This document shows, piece after piece, positions 1 to 7,375 of a stretch of 9,215 nucleotides of DNA (positions within the stretch are counted from its first letter, which is position 1; the number at the start of each line of letters is the position of its first letter). The notes below the pieces were generated by a model. The model saw only the letters and a program-made list of their open reading frames with translations, was not told where the DNA came from and searched no databases. Position numbers and translations under genes: made by a program. Origin of the DNA: UBA8752 sp964223495 (GTDB taxonomy: Bacteria > Bacteroidota > Bacteroidia > Flavobacteriales_D > Sanyastnellaceae); contig CAXQGL010000023.1 of NCBI GenBank assembly GCA_964223495.1, positions 1 to 9,215 on the forward strand, given 5' to 3'.

Positions 1-617
1 GTGCCGGTGGCTTTTCCGATGTCGCGGGCCAACGCACGGATGTAGGTGCCCTTGGAACACCGGATGTCAAAGGAGAGGACAGGGTTGGCCCATTCCGTGA
101 TGTCGAAACGGTGGACGGTGACGGGCACGGGCGTCAGCCCGATGTCTTCCCCCTTGCGCGCGGCGACATAGGCCTTGCGGCCACCGACCTTCTTGGCACT
201 GAAGGTGGGCGGAAGCTGGTCGATCTCCCCGGTCAAAGCAGCTGCAGCCTGCTCAAGGGATGAGATGTCGAGTCCTGCAGGGTCACTTCCCGGAATCAAC
301 GGGGATTCGAGGTCGTGGCTTTCGGTGGTGGCGCCAAATGTGATCGTGCCGTCATAGGATTTGTCGGCGGCGGTGAGCTCGTTGATCCGCTTGGTCATGC
401 GCCCGGTGCAGATGACCAATACGGCTGTGGCGAGCGGGTCGAGCGTGCCCGCGTGGCCCACCTTGATCTTCTTGAAACCGCCACCGCGGCGGATGAGGTG
501 GCGCACCTTGTTGACCACGTCAAAGGAGGTCCATTCCAGTGGTTTGTCGATGAGCAGGACCTGCCCTTCCTGGAAGTCTTCCCAGCGCTTGAACGTGTGG
601 ATCGGCCACGATTCCAT
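1..617 (-). CDS. truB: tRNA pseudouridine-55 synthase TruB (3' end cut by window edge)
   Basis: Isomerises U55 to pseudouridine in the T-loop of tRNAs in the cytoplasm. Reading the minus strand from ATG at 617 gives about 205 residues. They include the N-terminal family signature LLIDKPLEWTSFDVVNKVR (residues 21-39) and the catalytic block GHAGTLDPLAT (54-64), with the nucleophilic Asp at 60. KSYDGTITFGATT follows (86-98, Tyr 88 conserved), and the visible part ends in KGTYIRALARDIGKATG. The frame runs off the left edge, so the last few tens of residues are missing. The start at 617 is chosen because residues E13-Q19 align with where family members usually begin. The frame stays open upstream without another ATG, so the exact start is uncertain, and no clear Shine-Dalgarno is visible. 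A small oddity is DPLATA, where DPLATG is usual. It is divergent from mfd, with a 106-bp gap. Confidence 0.93.
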   Translation of the reverse strand, partial: MESWPIHTFKRWEDFQEGQVLLIDKPLEWTSFDVVNKVRHLIRRGGGFKKIKVGHAGTLDPLATAVLVICTGRMTKRINELTAADKSYDGTITFGATTESHDLESPLIPGSDPAGLDISSLEQAAAALTGEIDQLPPTFSAKKVGGRKAYVAARKGEDIGLTPVPVTVHRFDITEWANPVLSFDIRCSKGTYIRALARDIGKATG

Positions 618-723
618 GGCGCAAAGGTCGTCGATGCGGGCGTGGTCTCCATCCGCATGTGCACCGCTCGTTCCCCGGGCCGGAATGGGGGCAGGGGGCG
701 AGGCTATCTTCGCGCCGCACGCC

Positions 724-3700
724 ATGACCCTGCAGGACCTCCTTGGATTCTACGACCACGATGCCCGCACTGCGCGGGTATCCGATGTGCTCGAGGAGCC
801 GGGGGTCAAGGTGGAAGCGCGGGGCCTGGTCGGCTCTGCCCGTGCGTTCCTCGCAGCGCAGGTGGTGAGGAGGCGTGGGGGCGACCATCTGTTCCTCCTC
901 GAGGACAAGGAGCGCGCCGCCTATTTCATGAACGACCTGGAAAACCTTTTGGGCGAGGGAGGGCACCACGTGTTGTTCTATCCCCGCAGCGCGCGCATTC
1001 CCTATCAGGAAGAGGGCACGGACAACGCCAACGTGGCGATGCGGGCAGAGGTCATGAACAAGCTCGGTGCGCTGCGCGGCAAGGTTTGCATCGTGAGCTT
1101 CCCGGAGGCCGTGGCCGAACAGGTGACCACGCGCAAGCAGCTCAAGAAGAACACCTACACCATACAGCGGGGGGACCGGATTTCCCAGGATTTCGTGGAC
1201 GAGCTCCTCATCGACTACGGCTTCGAAAAGGTGGACTATGTCTATGAGCCCGGTCAGTATGCCATCCGCGGTGGCATCGTCGACATTTTCAGTTTCGCCT
1301 TCGATCACCCCTATCGGATCGAGCTGTTCGGAGACGAGGTTGACGGCATCCGCAAATTCGATCCGGCCGACCAGCTCAGCGTGGGCAAGATGGACCGGGC
1401 CGTCATCGTGCCGGACGTGGGTGACCAGCTGCTCAAGGAGGGCAGGGAGCCCTTCCTCGACTTCCTCGGCGTCGACTCCACCGTTTGGGCGTGGGACATC
1501 CGGGGTGTGGTGGACCAGCTCGACAAGGAGGTGGACAAGGCGCAGGCCTTTTATGACCGGCGGACCGGGCAGACCGAAGCGCTGAGGCCGGGTGAGCTCT
1601 ACACGACGGGTCTCCGTTTCGAGCGGGGCCTGGAGCCCTGCCGTGTGGTGGAATTCGGGGGCGGATCCTCGTTTACGGACCGGGTGTCGGTGGACTTCGG
1701 GCAGAAGGACCAGCCCGGTTTCAACAAGAATTTCGACCTCCTCGCCGAGCACCTGAAGCACCGGCACGAGGATGGCTACGCGACCTTCGTCGTGGCCGGA
1801 CAGGGCACCCAGCTCGAACGCCTGCACGACATCTTCGCCGACCGTGGCGACGAGGTCAAGTACCAGCCGATTCCGGCGGAGATCAGCGAGGGCTTCGTGG
1901 ACGTGGGCCTCAAACTCGCGGTCTACACCGACCACCAGATCTTCGAGCGCTACCACCGCTTCCGCCTCAAGGACGGCTTCAAGAAGAACAAGCAGGCGCT
2001 GACCATCAAGGAATTGATGAGCCTCGAGCCGGGCGACTTCGTGGTGCACATCGACCACGGCATCGGGGAGTTCAGCGGCCTGCAGAAGGTGGACGTCGGC
2101 GGCAAGGAGCAGGAGGCCATCCGCCTCAAGTACAAGGGCGGCGACATCCTCTACGTCAGTGTCCATTCCCTTCATCGCATCTCCAAGTACACGGGGAAGG
2201 AGGGGATGGCACCCAAGGTCCACAAGCTCGGTTCATCGAGCTGGGCAGCCACCAAGAGCAAGACGAAGAAGCGTGTCAAGGAGATCGCCTATGACCTCCT
2301 CAAACTGTACGCCAAGCGAAGGGCATCGAAGGGATTCGCCTATACGCCGGACACCTATCTGCAGACTGAACTCGAGGCGAGCTTCATGTATCAGGATACG
2401 CCCGATCAGCTGACGGCAACGGAGGCGGTCAAGGAGGACATGGAGAAGGAAACCCCGATGGACCGCCTGGTGTGTGGTGATGTCGGATTCGGCAAGACGG
2501 AGATTGCCATCCGGGCGGCTTTCAAGGCGGCCACCGACGGCAAGCAGGTGGCCGTGCTGGTGCCGACCACCATCCTGTCGATGCAGCACTATCGCAGCTT
2601 TTCGCGGCGGCTCAAGGATTTCCCCGTGACGGTGGATTACGTCAACCGCTTCAAGACGGGCAAGAAGATGACCGAGACGGTCAAGAAGCTCGAGGCCGGC
2701 GAAGTGGACATCCTCATCGGCACCCATGCGATTGTCGGCAAGCGCATCAAATGGAAGGACCTCGGCCTGCTCGTCATCGACGAGGAACAGAAGTTCGGGG
2801 TGGCCGTGAAGGACAAGCTCAAGACCCTTCGGGCGACAGTGGACACCCTGACGCTGACCGCGACGCCCATTCCGCGCACCCTGCAGTTCTCATTGATGGG
2901 CGCGCGTGATTTGAGCATCATTTCGACCCCTCCCCCGAACCGTTATCCGGTCGAGACGGAGATCGGGTCCTTCAATGAAGAGCTCATCCGGGACGGCATC
3001 GCCTATGAGATTTCCCGTGGAGGACAGGCTTATTTCGTGCACAACAGGGTGGCCAACATTCGGGAGGTGGCCGGCATGATCAACCGGCTGGTGCCGGATG
3101 CCCGGGTGGGCATCGGCCACGGTCAGATGGATGGCGAGCAATTGGAGCGGGTCATGTCCGATTTCATCGATGGGTCCTATGACGTCCTCGTGGCGACGAC
3201 CATCATCGAGAGCGGCATCGACATTTCCAATGCCAACACCATCTTCATCAATGAGGCGCACACGTTCGGACTGAGTGATCTGCACCAGTTGCGCGGTCGG
3301 GTCGGGCGTTCCAACAAGCGGGCCTTCTGTTATCTGCTTGCGCCCCCCCTGCATGCCCTGCCCACCGAGTCCCGCAAGCGGTTGCAGGCGATGGAGCAGT
3401 TCAGTGAACTCGGCAGCGGCATGAACATCGCGATGCGCGACCTCGACATCCGGGGGGCAGGCAACCTCCTCGGCGGGGAGCAGAGCGGTTTCATCACGGA
3501 CATCGGATTCGAGATGTACCAGAAAATCCTGACGGAGGCCATCCGGGAGCTCAAGGATGAGGAATTTGCCGAACTCGCCAGGGAGGAGGCGGATTCCCGC
3601 GAGCATTACGTGGAGGAGACCGTACTCGAGACGGACCTCGCGCTCATGTTGCCCGATCATTACATCTCGGACATTGCGGAGCGGATTGCGCTGTACCGGG

Positions 3701-4101
3701 AGCTTGATGAGATGGCGGATGAAGAAGGCTTGCAGGCTTACGAGTCCAGGTTGCTGGACCGTTTCGGCCCCTTGCCCCAGGAGGCGGTCGATCTGCTGGA
3801 GACCATCCGCCTCCGTTGGATGGCGCAGGTGGTCGGTTTCGGCAAGCTTGTGCTCAAGGGGGGCAAGCTCATCGGGGTCTTCCACGACGAGGAAGGCAGC
3901 GATTATTACCGCGGCGTCCGTTTCCAGAGGGTGCTCGACTACATGCAGCGCCATCCCAAGGGGGTTCAGATGTACCAGCGCAACGGTTCCCTGCGGTTGC
4001 GCGTCGAACCCGTGGCGGACCTTGAACAGGCGATGGCCATCCTGCGGCACCTCAGCGGGACACCGAAACGGGTCGAGCAGCCTACGGAATCGGAATCCTG
4101 A
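724..4101 (+). CDS. mfd: Transcription-repair coupling factor Mfd (superfamily 2 DNA translocase)
   Basis: An ATP-dependent DNA translocase that removes RNA polymerase stalled at lesions and recruits UvrA for nucleotide excision repair. The 1125 residues match the usual full length. Domain order: a UvrB-like N-terminal region (about 1-330) without a working Walker A; an RNA-polymerase-interacting CarD-like domain from about 432 to 510 (MSLEPGDFVVHIDHGIGEF); then the RecG-like translocase. Translocase motifs are Walker A GDVGFGKT (585-592), DEEQ box (686-689), TATPIPRT (from about 712), TTIIESGIDI and QLRGRVGR (from 855). The C-terminal TRCF domain fills about 960-1100. The start at 724 (MTLQDLLGFY) is chosen because it matches the family N-terminus. 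The frame is open further upstream, but that part lies antisense to truB and its translation is not protein-like. TATCTTCG at 705-712 is one mismatch from a TAnnTTTG -7 element and would give a very short leader. The gene is complete, with no frameshift. Confidence 0.97.
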   Translation: MTLQDLLGFYDHDARTARVSDVLEEPGVKVEARGLVGSARAFLAAQVVRRRGGDHLFLLEDKERAAYFMNDLENLLGEGGHHVLFYPRSARIPYQEEGTDNANVAMRAEVMNKLGALRGKVCIVSFPEAVAEQVTTRKQLKKNTYTIQRGDRISQDFVDELLIDYGFEKVDYVYEPGQYAIRGGIVDIFSFAFDHPYRIELFGDEVDGIRKFDPADQLSVGKMDRAVIVPDVGDQLLKEGREPFLDFLGVDSTVWAWDIRGVVDQLDKEVDKAQAFYDRRTGQTEALRPGELYTTGLRFERGLEPCRVVEFGGGSSFTDRVSVDFGQKDQPGFNKNFDLLAEHLKHRHEDGYATFVVAGQGTQLERLHDIFADRGDEVKYQPIPAEISEGFVDVGLKLAVYTDHQIFERYHRFRLKDGFKKNKQALTIKELMSLEPGDFVVHIDHGIGEFSGLQKVDVGGKEQEAIRLKYKGGDILYVSVHSLHRISKYTGKEGMAPKVHKLGSSSWAATKSKTKKRVKEIAYDLLKLYAKRRASKGFAYTPDTYLQTELEASFMYQDTPDQLTATEAVKEDMEKETPMDRLVCGDVGFGKTEIAIRAAFKAATDGKQVAVLVPTTILSMQHYRSFSRRLKDFPVTVDYVNRFKTGKKMTETVKKLEAGEVDILIGTHAIVGKRIKWKDLGLLVIDEEQKFGVAVKDKLKTLRATVDTLTLTATPIPRTLQFSLMGARDLSIISTPPPNRYPVETEIGSFNEELIRDGIAYEISRGGQAYFVHNRVANIREVAGMINRLVPDARVGIGHGQMDGEQLERVMSDFIDGSYDVLVATTIIESGIDISNANTIFINEAHTFGLSDLHQLRGRVGRSNKRAFCYLLAPPLHALPTESRKRLQAMEQFSELGSGMNIAMRDLDIRGAGNLLGGEQSGFITDIGFEMYQKILTEAIRELKDEEFAELAREEADSREHYVEETVLETDLALMLPDHYISDIAERIALYRELDEMADEEGLQAYESRLLDRFGPLPQEAVDLLETIRLRWMAQVVGFGKLVLKGGKLIGVFHDEEGSDYYRGVRFQRVLDYMQRHPKGVQMYQRNGSLRLRVEPVADLEQAMAILRHLSGTPKRVEQPTESES

Positions 4102-4109
4102 TGCGGGTG

Positions 4110-4125
4110 AAGGGTTTCAGCCCTT
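4110..4125. terminator. Weak hairpin between convergent mfd and transporter genes
   Basis: An inverted repeat AAGGG (4110-4114) / CCCTT (4121-4125) with a 6-nt loop sits just past the mfd stop and spans the transporter stop codon. It has only 5 bp and no T-tract on either strand, so it is at best a weak bidirectional terminator. It is the only hairpin found in the 15-bp gap and its edges. Confidence 0.2.
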
Positions 4126-5022
4126 GGCCACGAGGCGCACGCCACTGAGCACCACGGCACCGAACAACAGGTGCGGCCATCCCAGCCATTCACCATCCAC
4201 CCAACCCCAGAACAGGGCGAACAGGGGAATCACATAGGTGACGGCACTGGCGAACAGGGCGTCGGTCTTTTTGATCAGGGCATTGAACAGCATGAGGGCG
4301 GCGGCGGTGCCGATCCAGGCGAGCACGATGACGGCGGCGAGGGCCTCCATCCCTTCCGGATGTTGTGACAAAGCCGTCATCCCGCCGGTCGCGAGGAAGC
4401 CCATTCCGGCGGGCAGTGCGGTCATGGAGAGTGCCAATGCACTGATGGCGATGGCGGGCACATGGGCCAGGCGGTTCCGGACCACGTTGATGCTCAGCCC
4501 ATAACATGCAGTAGCGAGCACCAGCAGTCCGGCCGAGCCCCAATGCACGGTTCCCGAAGCGTCCTTGAGGGACATCAGCCCGATGGCCCCTCCGAATCCG
4601 AGCAGCAGGCCGTACACCTGCTTGCTGCTGACCTTTGTGCCGTAAAGGCCCACGGCGATGACCAAGGTCCAGAGTGGACTGAGCGCGTTGAGCATGCCCG
4701 CCACTGCGCTCGGAAGCTGCATCTGCGACCATGCGAACAGGATGGCAGGGGCGAGGCTGCCGATGAAGCCATTGATGGCCAATGCCGTCCATGTGGAACG
4801 GTCCAACCCGCGCAGGTGGCGCAGGGCGATGGGCACCATGACCGTGCCGGCAAGACAGATGCGGAGCAGTCCGAGCTGAACACCATTCATGACGGCTTCG
4901 CCATTGGATGTCCACCCGAACAGGCCGATCTTCATGAGGATGAAGGAACTGCCCCACACACCTGCCAACAAGAGGAGGAGCAGGTAGGCCCATGCACCAT
5001 AGGGGGGATTCCGTTCGGTCAT
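4117..5022 (-). CDS. EamA/DMT-family inner-membrane transporter
   Basis: A predicted permease of the drug/metabolite transporter superfamily, in the cytoplasmic membrane. The substrate cannot be read from sequence; family members export amino acids, metabolites or drugs. The 301 residues form about ten hydrophobic segments in two EamA halves. The first half begins AYLLLLLLAGVWGSSFILMK (residues 12-31) with the characteristic WGSSF, and continues to about residue 155. The second begins near GSAGLLVLATACYGLS and ends at LLFGAVVLSGVRLVAKG. The ATG at 5022 is chosen over the in-frame ATG at 5097. The extra 25 residues would be polar and poorly protein-like, and would run across the promoter region of the divergent HMA gene. 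It is convergent with mfd (15 bp between stops) and divergent from the HMA gene (67-bp gap). No functional link to its neighbours is evident. Confidence 0.88.
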   Translation of the reverse strand: MTERNPPYGAWAYLLLLLLAGVWGSSFILMKIGLFGWTSNGEAVMNGVQLGLLRICLAGTVMVPIALRHLRGLDRSTWTALAINGFIGSLAPAILFAWSQMQLPSAVAGMLNALSPLWTLVIAVGLYGTKVSSKQVYGLLLGFGGAIGLMSLKDASGTVHWGSAGLLVLATACYGLSINVVRNRLAHVPAIAISALALSMTALPAGMGFLATGGMTALSQHPEGMEALAAVIVLAWIGTAAALMLFNALIKKTDALFASAVTYVIPLFALFWGWVDGEWLGWPHLLFGAVVLSGVRLVAKG

Positions 5023-5068
5023 CGCGGTTGTTAACAGCCTTTGCCCCTGTTTGATGCTGGAAGGACGG

Positions 5069-5076
5069 TAAATTTG
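5069..5076 (+). promoter_or_regulatory. Candidate Bacteroidota -7 element (TAAATTTG) for the HMA-ctaA operon
   Basis: TAAATTTG is an exact match to the TAnnTTTG -7 consensus of Bacteroidota housekeeping sigma factors. It ends 13 nt before the first ATG of the HMA gene. The -33 partner is imperfect: TTTG at 5050-5053 leaves a 15-bp spacer and TTTG at 5040-5043 leaves 25 bp, both outside the usual 17-23. Transcription would begin close to 5083, giving a leader of under about 15 nt. The element's TAA is also an in-frame stop for the HMA gene, so that gene cannot start upstream of it. Confidence 0.45.
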
Positions 5077-5089
5077 TGTTCGAATATCG

Positions 5090-5506
5090 ATGGCCATGCA
5101 ATTCCATCCTGCCCAACTGTCCTTGAAAACGCATCCACCACGAGCGTGGATGGCGGCTGTGGGGATGTTCCTGGTCAGTGGATGTGGCGACTGTGGTGTC
5201 GATGTGGTTCACGTGGACCGGGCAGGCCAATCCGAAGAGACCGTGGCGGAACTGGCCATTGCAGGCATGATGTGTGAAATCGCCTGTGTCTCCAAGGTGA
5301 GAAAGGAGCTGCACGATGTGCAGGGTGTAGCCCGCGCCGAGATCCACTTTGATGCCAATGCTGTCGTCGATACGGCTTTTGTCGCCTACGACCCAGCGCT
5401 GGTGGCACCCGAAGAGTTGATTGCGACCGTACAGGAAATCGGAGACGGACTGTATGAGGTCCGGTCCGCCGAGGTCGTTCACTACGCTCCGGAATCACTG
5501 CGCTGA
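5090..5506 (+). CDS. Predicted lipoprotein with HMA-type heavy-metal-binding domain (CX3C)
   Basis: 138 residues, unnamed. The N-terminus has basic residues (K13, R18), a hydrophobic stretch (AWMAAVGMFL, 19-28) and a lipobox V-S-G-C with Cys at 32. It is therefore probably an envelope lipoprotein facing the periplasm. Residues about 52-125 resemble an HMA (CopZ/Atx1-like, beta-alpha-beta-beta-alpha-beta) domain: AIAGMMCEIACVSKVRKEL, then VQGVARAEIHFDANA, then AYDPALVAPEELIATVQEIG. The metal site is C62-E-I-A-C66, so CX3C rather than canonical CX2C; I recall similar spacing in other Bacteroidota HMA proteins. Three further Cys or acidic residues follow the lipidation site (GCGDC). ATG 5096 is an alternative start two codons later; an in-frame stop at 5069 bars anything earlier. 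The stop lies 2 nt before ctaA, so co-transcription is nearly certain. A role in copper or other metal handling for oxidase assembly is inference. Confidence 0.8.
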   Translation: MAMQFHPAQLSLKTHPPRAWMAAVGMFLVSGCGDCGVDVVHVDRAGQSEETVAELAIAGMMCEIACVSKVRKELHDVQGVARAEIHFDANAVVDTAFVAYDPALVAPEELIATVQEIGDGLYEVRSAEVVHYAPESLR

Positions 5507-5508
5507 GC

Positions 5509-6546
5509 GTGACCCCGACAAACCGCATGGCACTCTGGATCCGGCGCACGGCACGGGTGGCCTTTGTTTCCGCTTTTCTCGTCGTGCTGGCCGGCAGCAT
5601 CGTGCGCATGACCGGTTCGGGAATGGGATGTCCCGACTGGCCTCGTTGTTTCGGTCTGACCATCCCTCCGACGGACGAGGCACAGGTGCGCTGGCAACCG
5701 GAGACGGCATACGGGGCCGGACGCATGCTGCTCGAGCATGACTCCCTCTGGGTTGCGCCTATGGAACACCAGTCGGGAACGTCTTTCGAGGCGGACCGCG
5801 CGACGGGACTGTGGGCGCATTACACCCGCCATGATTACGCGCATTTCAATCCTTTCCACACGTGGGTGGAATTCATCAACCGGTTGTTGGGGGCCTTTGC
5901 CGGATTGCCCGCATTGTTGCTGGTGGCCTTGTCGTTGCTCATGGGCGTCAGGCATGGGAAATGGGGTCCCTTGCGGCCGGCATTGGGGGCCCTTCTGGCC
6001 CTGGGCTTCGTGGCCTGGCTCGGAAAAAAAGTAGTCGATGGCAACCTCATACCCGGCTCCATCACGCTGCACATGATGGGGGCTCTGGCCATCCTGGCCT
6101 TGCAGTTGTTGACCCTTCGTGCGGCAGGGGCATCGGCTCCCGTGTTGAATACGCGGTCAAAGGGCTGGATGATTGTGGCTTGCGTGATCACCCTGGCCCA
6201 AGTCGTTTTCGGTACACAGGTGCGCGAGGCTGTCGACCATCTCGTCCACGAGGGCATCGCGCGGGCCGATTGGCTCGATGCCTTGCCGGCATGGTGGAAA
6301 AGCCACCGCTTGGCCTACTGGGCTGTATTGGGCACACACATTGCCTGGTTGTGGCCTGGATTGAAAGTGGGCAGTCCCACTCGCTGGGAATGGGGGGTCA
6401 TGGCGTTGCTCGCTGCGCAGTTCCTGACCGGTCTGGCCTTCGGTTGGTTGGGCATGCCGGCCGTTGCACAGCCCTTGCATCTGGTGCTCGCAGTAGGTCT
6501 CGTGCTTACGGATGGTTGGCTGCTGGGCTCGAGGCCACTTGAGTGA
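5509..6546 (+). CDS. ctaA: Heme A synthase, COX15/CtaA family
   Basis: Oxidises the C8 methyl of heme O to the formyl of heme A for aa3-type cytochrome oxidase, in the cytoplasmic membrane. The 345-residue product has about eight hydrophobic segments in two halves. The first helix leads into the family signature VRMTGSGMGCPDWPRCFG (residues 32-49), with the loop cysteines C41 and C47. GNLIPGSITLHMMGA carries H188, GTQVRE starts at 235, SHRLAYWAVLGTHIAW carries H266, and VAQPLHLVLA carries H324. In the N-terminal half the usual ExxHR reads E121-F-I-N124-R125, so one of four expected heme-ligand histidines is Asn. GTG 5509 follows the HMA stop by 2 nt; ATG 5527 is an alternative start giving 339 residues. 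It lies in an operon with the HMA lipoprotein, and its last 41 bp are antisense to the YhhN-family gene. Confidence 0.93.
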   Translation: MTPTNRMALWIRRTARVAFVSAFLVVLAGSIVRMTGSGMGCPDWPRCFGLTIPPTDEAQVRWQPETAYGAGRMLLEHDSLWVAPMEHQSGTSFEADRATGLWAHYTRHDYAHFNPFHTWVEFINRLLGAFAGLPALLLVALSLLMGVRHGKWGPLRPALGALLALGFVAWLGKKVVDGNLIPGSITLHMMGALAILALQLLTLRAAGASAPVLNTRSKGWMIVACVITLAQVVFGTQVREAVDHLVHEGIARADWLDALPAWWKSHRLAYWAVLGTHIAWLWPGLKVGSPTRWEWGVMALLAAQFLTGLAFGWLGMPAVAQPLHLVLAVGLVLTDGWLLGSRPLE

Positions 6547-7279
6547 ACCCTACGGCCAGCGCCCATTGTGCCAGAATGTAGGTGGCCATGACCCATGAGT
6601 GACCATGGGGAATGGGGGCCTCACCGAATTTGCCGAATGCAAGAATCATGTCGCTCGCCAAGAAGGCGGTGGCGCCAAGCCTCAGGGCGAGCACGCCGGG
6701 GCCCATCGCGAGGTGCCAGGTCAGGAGGGCCATGACCGTGATGACCACTGCATATCCCGCGACTGCAGGAGCGAGTGTTCCGGCGGGTTCCCACAGACTC
6801 TTCGCCACGGCGATGGCTTCCACGCTCAGTAAGCCTGTGCTCAGGACCCGGATCCAGGCCTTGGACTGGCCCCATCCTGACAAGAACACTTGACGCAATG
6901 CCATGATGAAGAAGACATGGCCGAGGAGGAAGCTGATCAGGCCGATAAGGAAGGCGGTTTCGCCGGAGAAGGTCAATGCGAGGTCGCCGATCCAGCAGAG
7001 GGTCATGGCCGTCAGGACGCGGTTCCTCAGTGTTCGGTCCGATCCTGCTTCATCTCTCCATGCCAATCCGAAACGCAGGGCGAGCAAGGGCAGGATCAAT
7101 GCCTTGGCGGCATCATGGACCCCCTTCCATTCGGAGGGTTGCCAAACCGAAACTCCTTCGGCGGTTTCGCTCAATCCGAATGCCGTGGCCACGAACAATG
7201 CGAGGGTCACAGTGATCAGTGCAGAGTCAATGGTGCGGTCCGCCCGCATCGTCGGCTCTTGGGTGGGTCCGGATTTCAT
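6506..7279 (-). CDS. YhhN-family membrane protein (lysoplasmalogenase-like)
   Basis: An integral membrane protein of the YhhN/TMEM86 family. Characterised members hydrolyse the vinyl-ether bond of lysoplasmalogens, but the activity here is inferred from family only. The 257 residues form about eight hydrophobic segments. Family landmarks are AKALILPLLAL (residues 58-68), GDLALTF (98-104, conserved Asp), FLIGLISFLLGHVFF (110-124) and a later LASDMILAFGKF with a second Asp. It ends in YILAQWALAVG plus a short tail. ATG 7279 is chosen; ATG 7249 (247 residues) is equally plausible. Longer versions starting at 7294 or 7351 would begin inside or upstream of the terminator at 7295-7333 and are unlikely. 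No strong Shine-Dalgarno is visible. Its TAA lies within the ctaA coding sequence, so the two genes overlap tail to tail by 41 bp. Confidence 0.87.
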   Translation of the reverse strand: MKSGPTQEPTMRADRTIDSALITVTLALFVATAFGLSETAEGVSVWQPSEWKGVHDAAKALILPLLALRFGLAWRDEAGSDRTLRNRVLTAMTLCWIGDLALTFSGETAFLIGLISFLLGHVFFIMALRQVFLSGWGQSKAWIRVLSTGLLSVEAIAVAKSLWEPAGTLAPAVAGYAVVITVMALLTWHLAMGPGVLALRLGATAFLASDMILAFGKFGEAPIPHGHSWVMATYILAQWALAVGFTQVASSPAANHP

Positions 7280-7294
7280 GGGCTCAAGGTGCAT

Positions 7295-7333
7295 AAAAAA
7301 GGTGGAGGGCAAACCCCGTTGGGAATGCCCTCC
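7295..7333 (-). terminator. Rho-independent terminator of the fibre / Ca-loop protein unit
   Basis: Read on the minus strand, a perfect 8-bp stem GGAGGGCA/TGCCCTCC (7326-7333 pairing with 7304-7311) encloses a 14-nt loop. The loop itself can form a CCC/GGG inner stem. ACC and then six T residues follow (7295-7300 as A on the plus strand). It lies 42 bp past the stop of the small Ca-loop gene and just ahead of the YhhN-family gene, so it separates those two transcription units. Confidence 0.85.
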
Positions 7334-7375
7334 TTCAATGAACCAAACCAAATGTTCAATTGAATTGTCGTCCGG

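Noticed and set aside
361..723. N-terminal extension of Mfd by 121 codons
   Set aside because: It is antisense to truB, its translation is low-quality, and the family N-terminus begins at MTLQDLL (724).
520..2223. A 567-codon open frame on the minus strand opposite mfd
   Set aside because: It is antisense to well-supported mfd and part of truB in a GC-rich sequence where such shadow frames are common; the translation shows no recognisable domain.
2890..4050. A 386-codon open frame on the minus strand opposite the mfd 3' half
   Set aside because: It is a shadow of mfd codon bias, with no family motif, and lies over conserved helicase motifs on the plus strand.
4190..5482. A 430-codon minus-strand frame across the transporter and HMA genes
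   Set aside because: It overlaps the real transporter in another frame and is antisense to the HMA gene; its composition is rich in Arg, His and Pro, typical of a wrong frame.
7355..7364. Perfect 10-bp palindrome TTCAATTGAA
   Set aside because: It is short and AT-rich, lies between the stop of the Ca-loop gene and its terminator, and there is no second copy or promoter context to suggest an operator.
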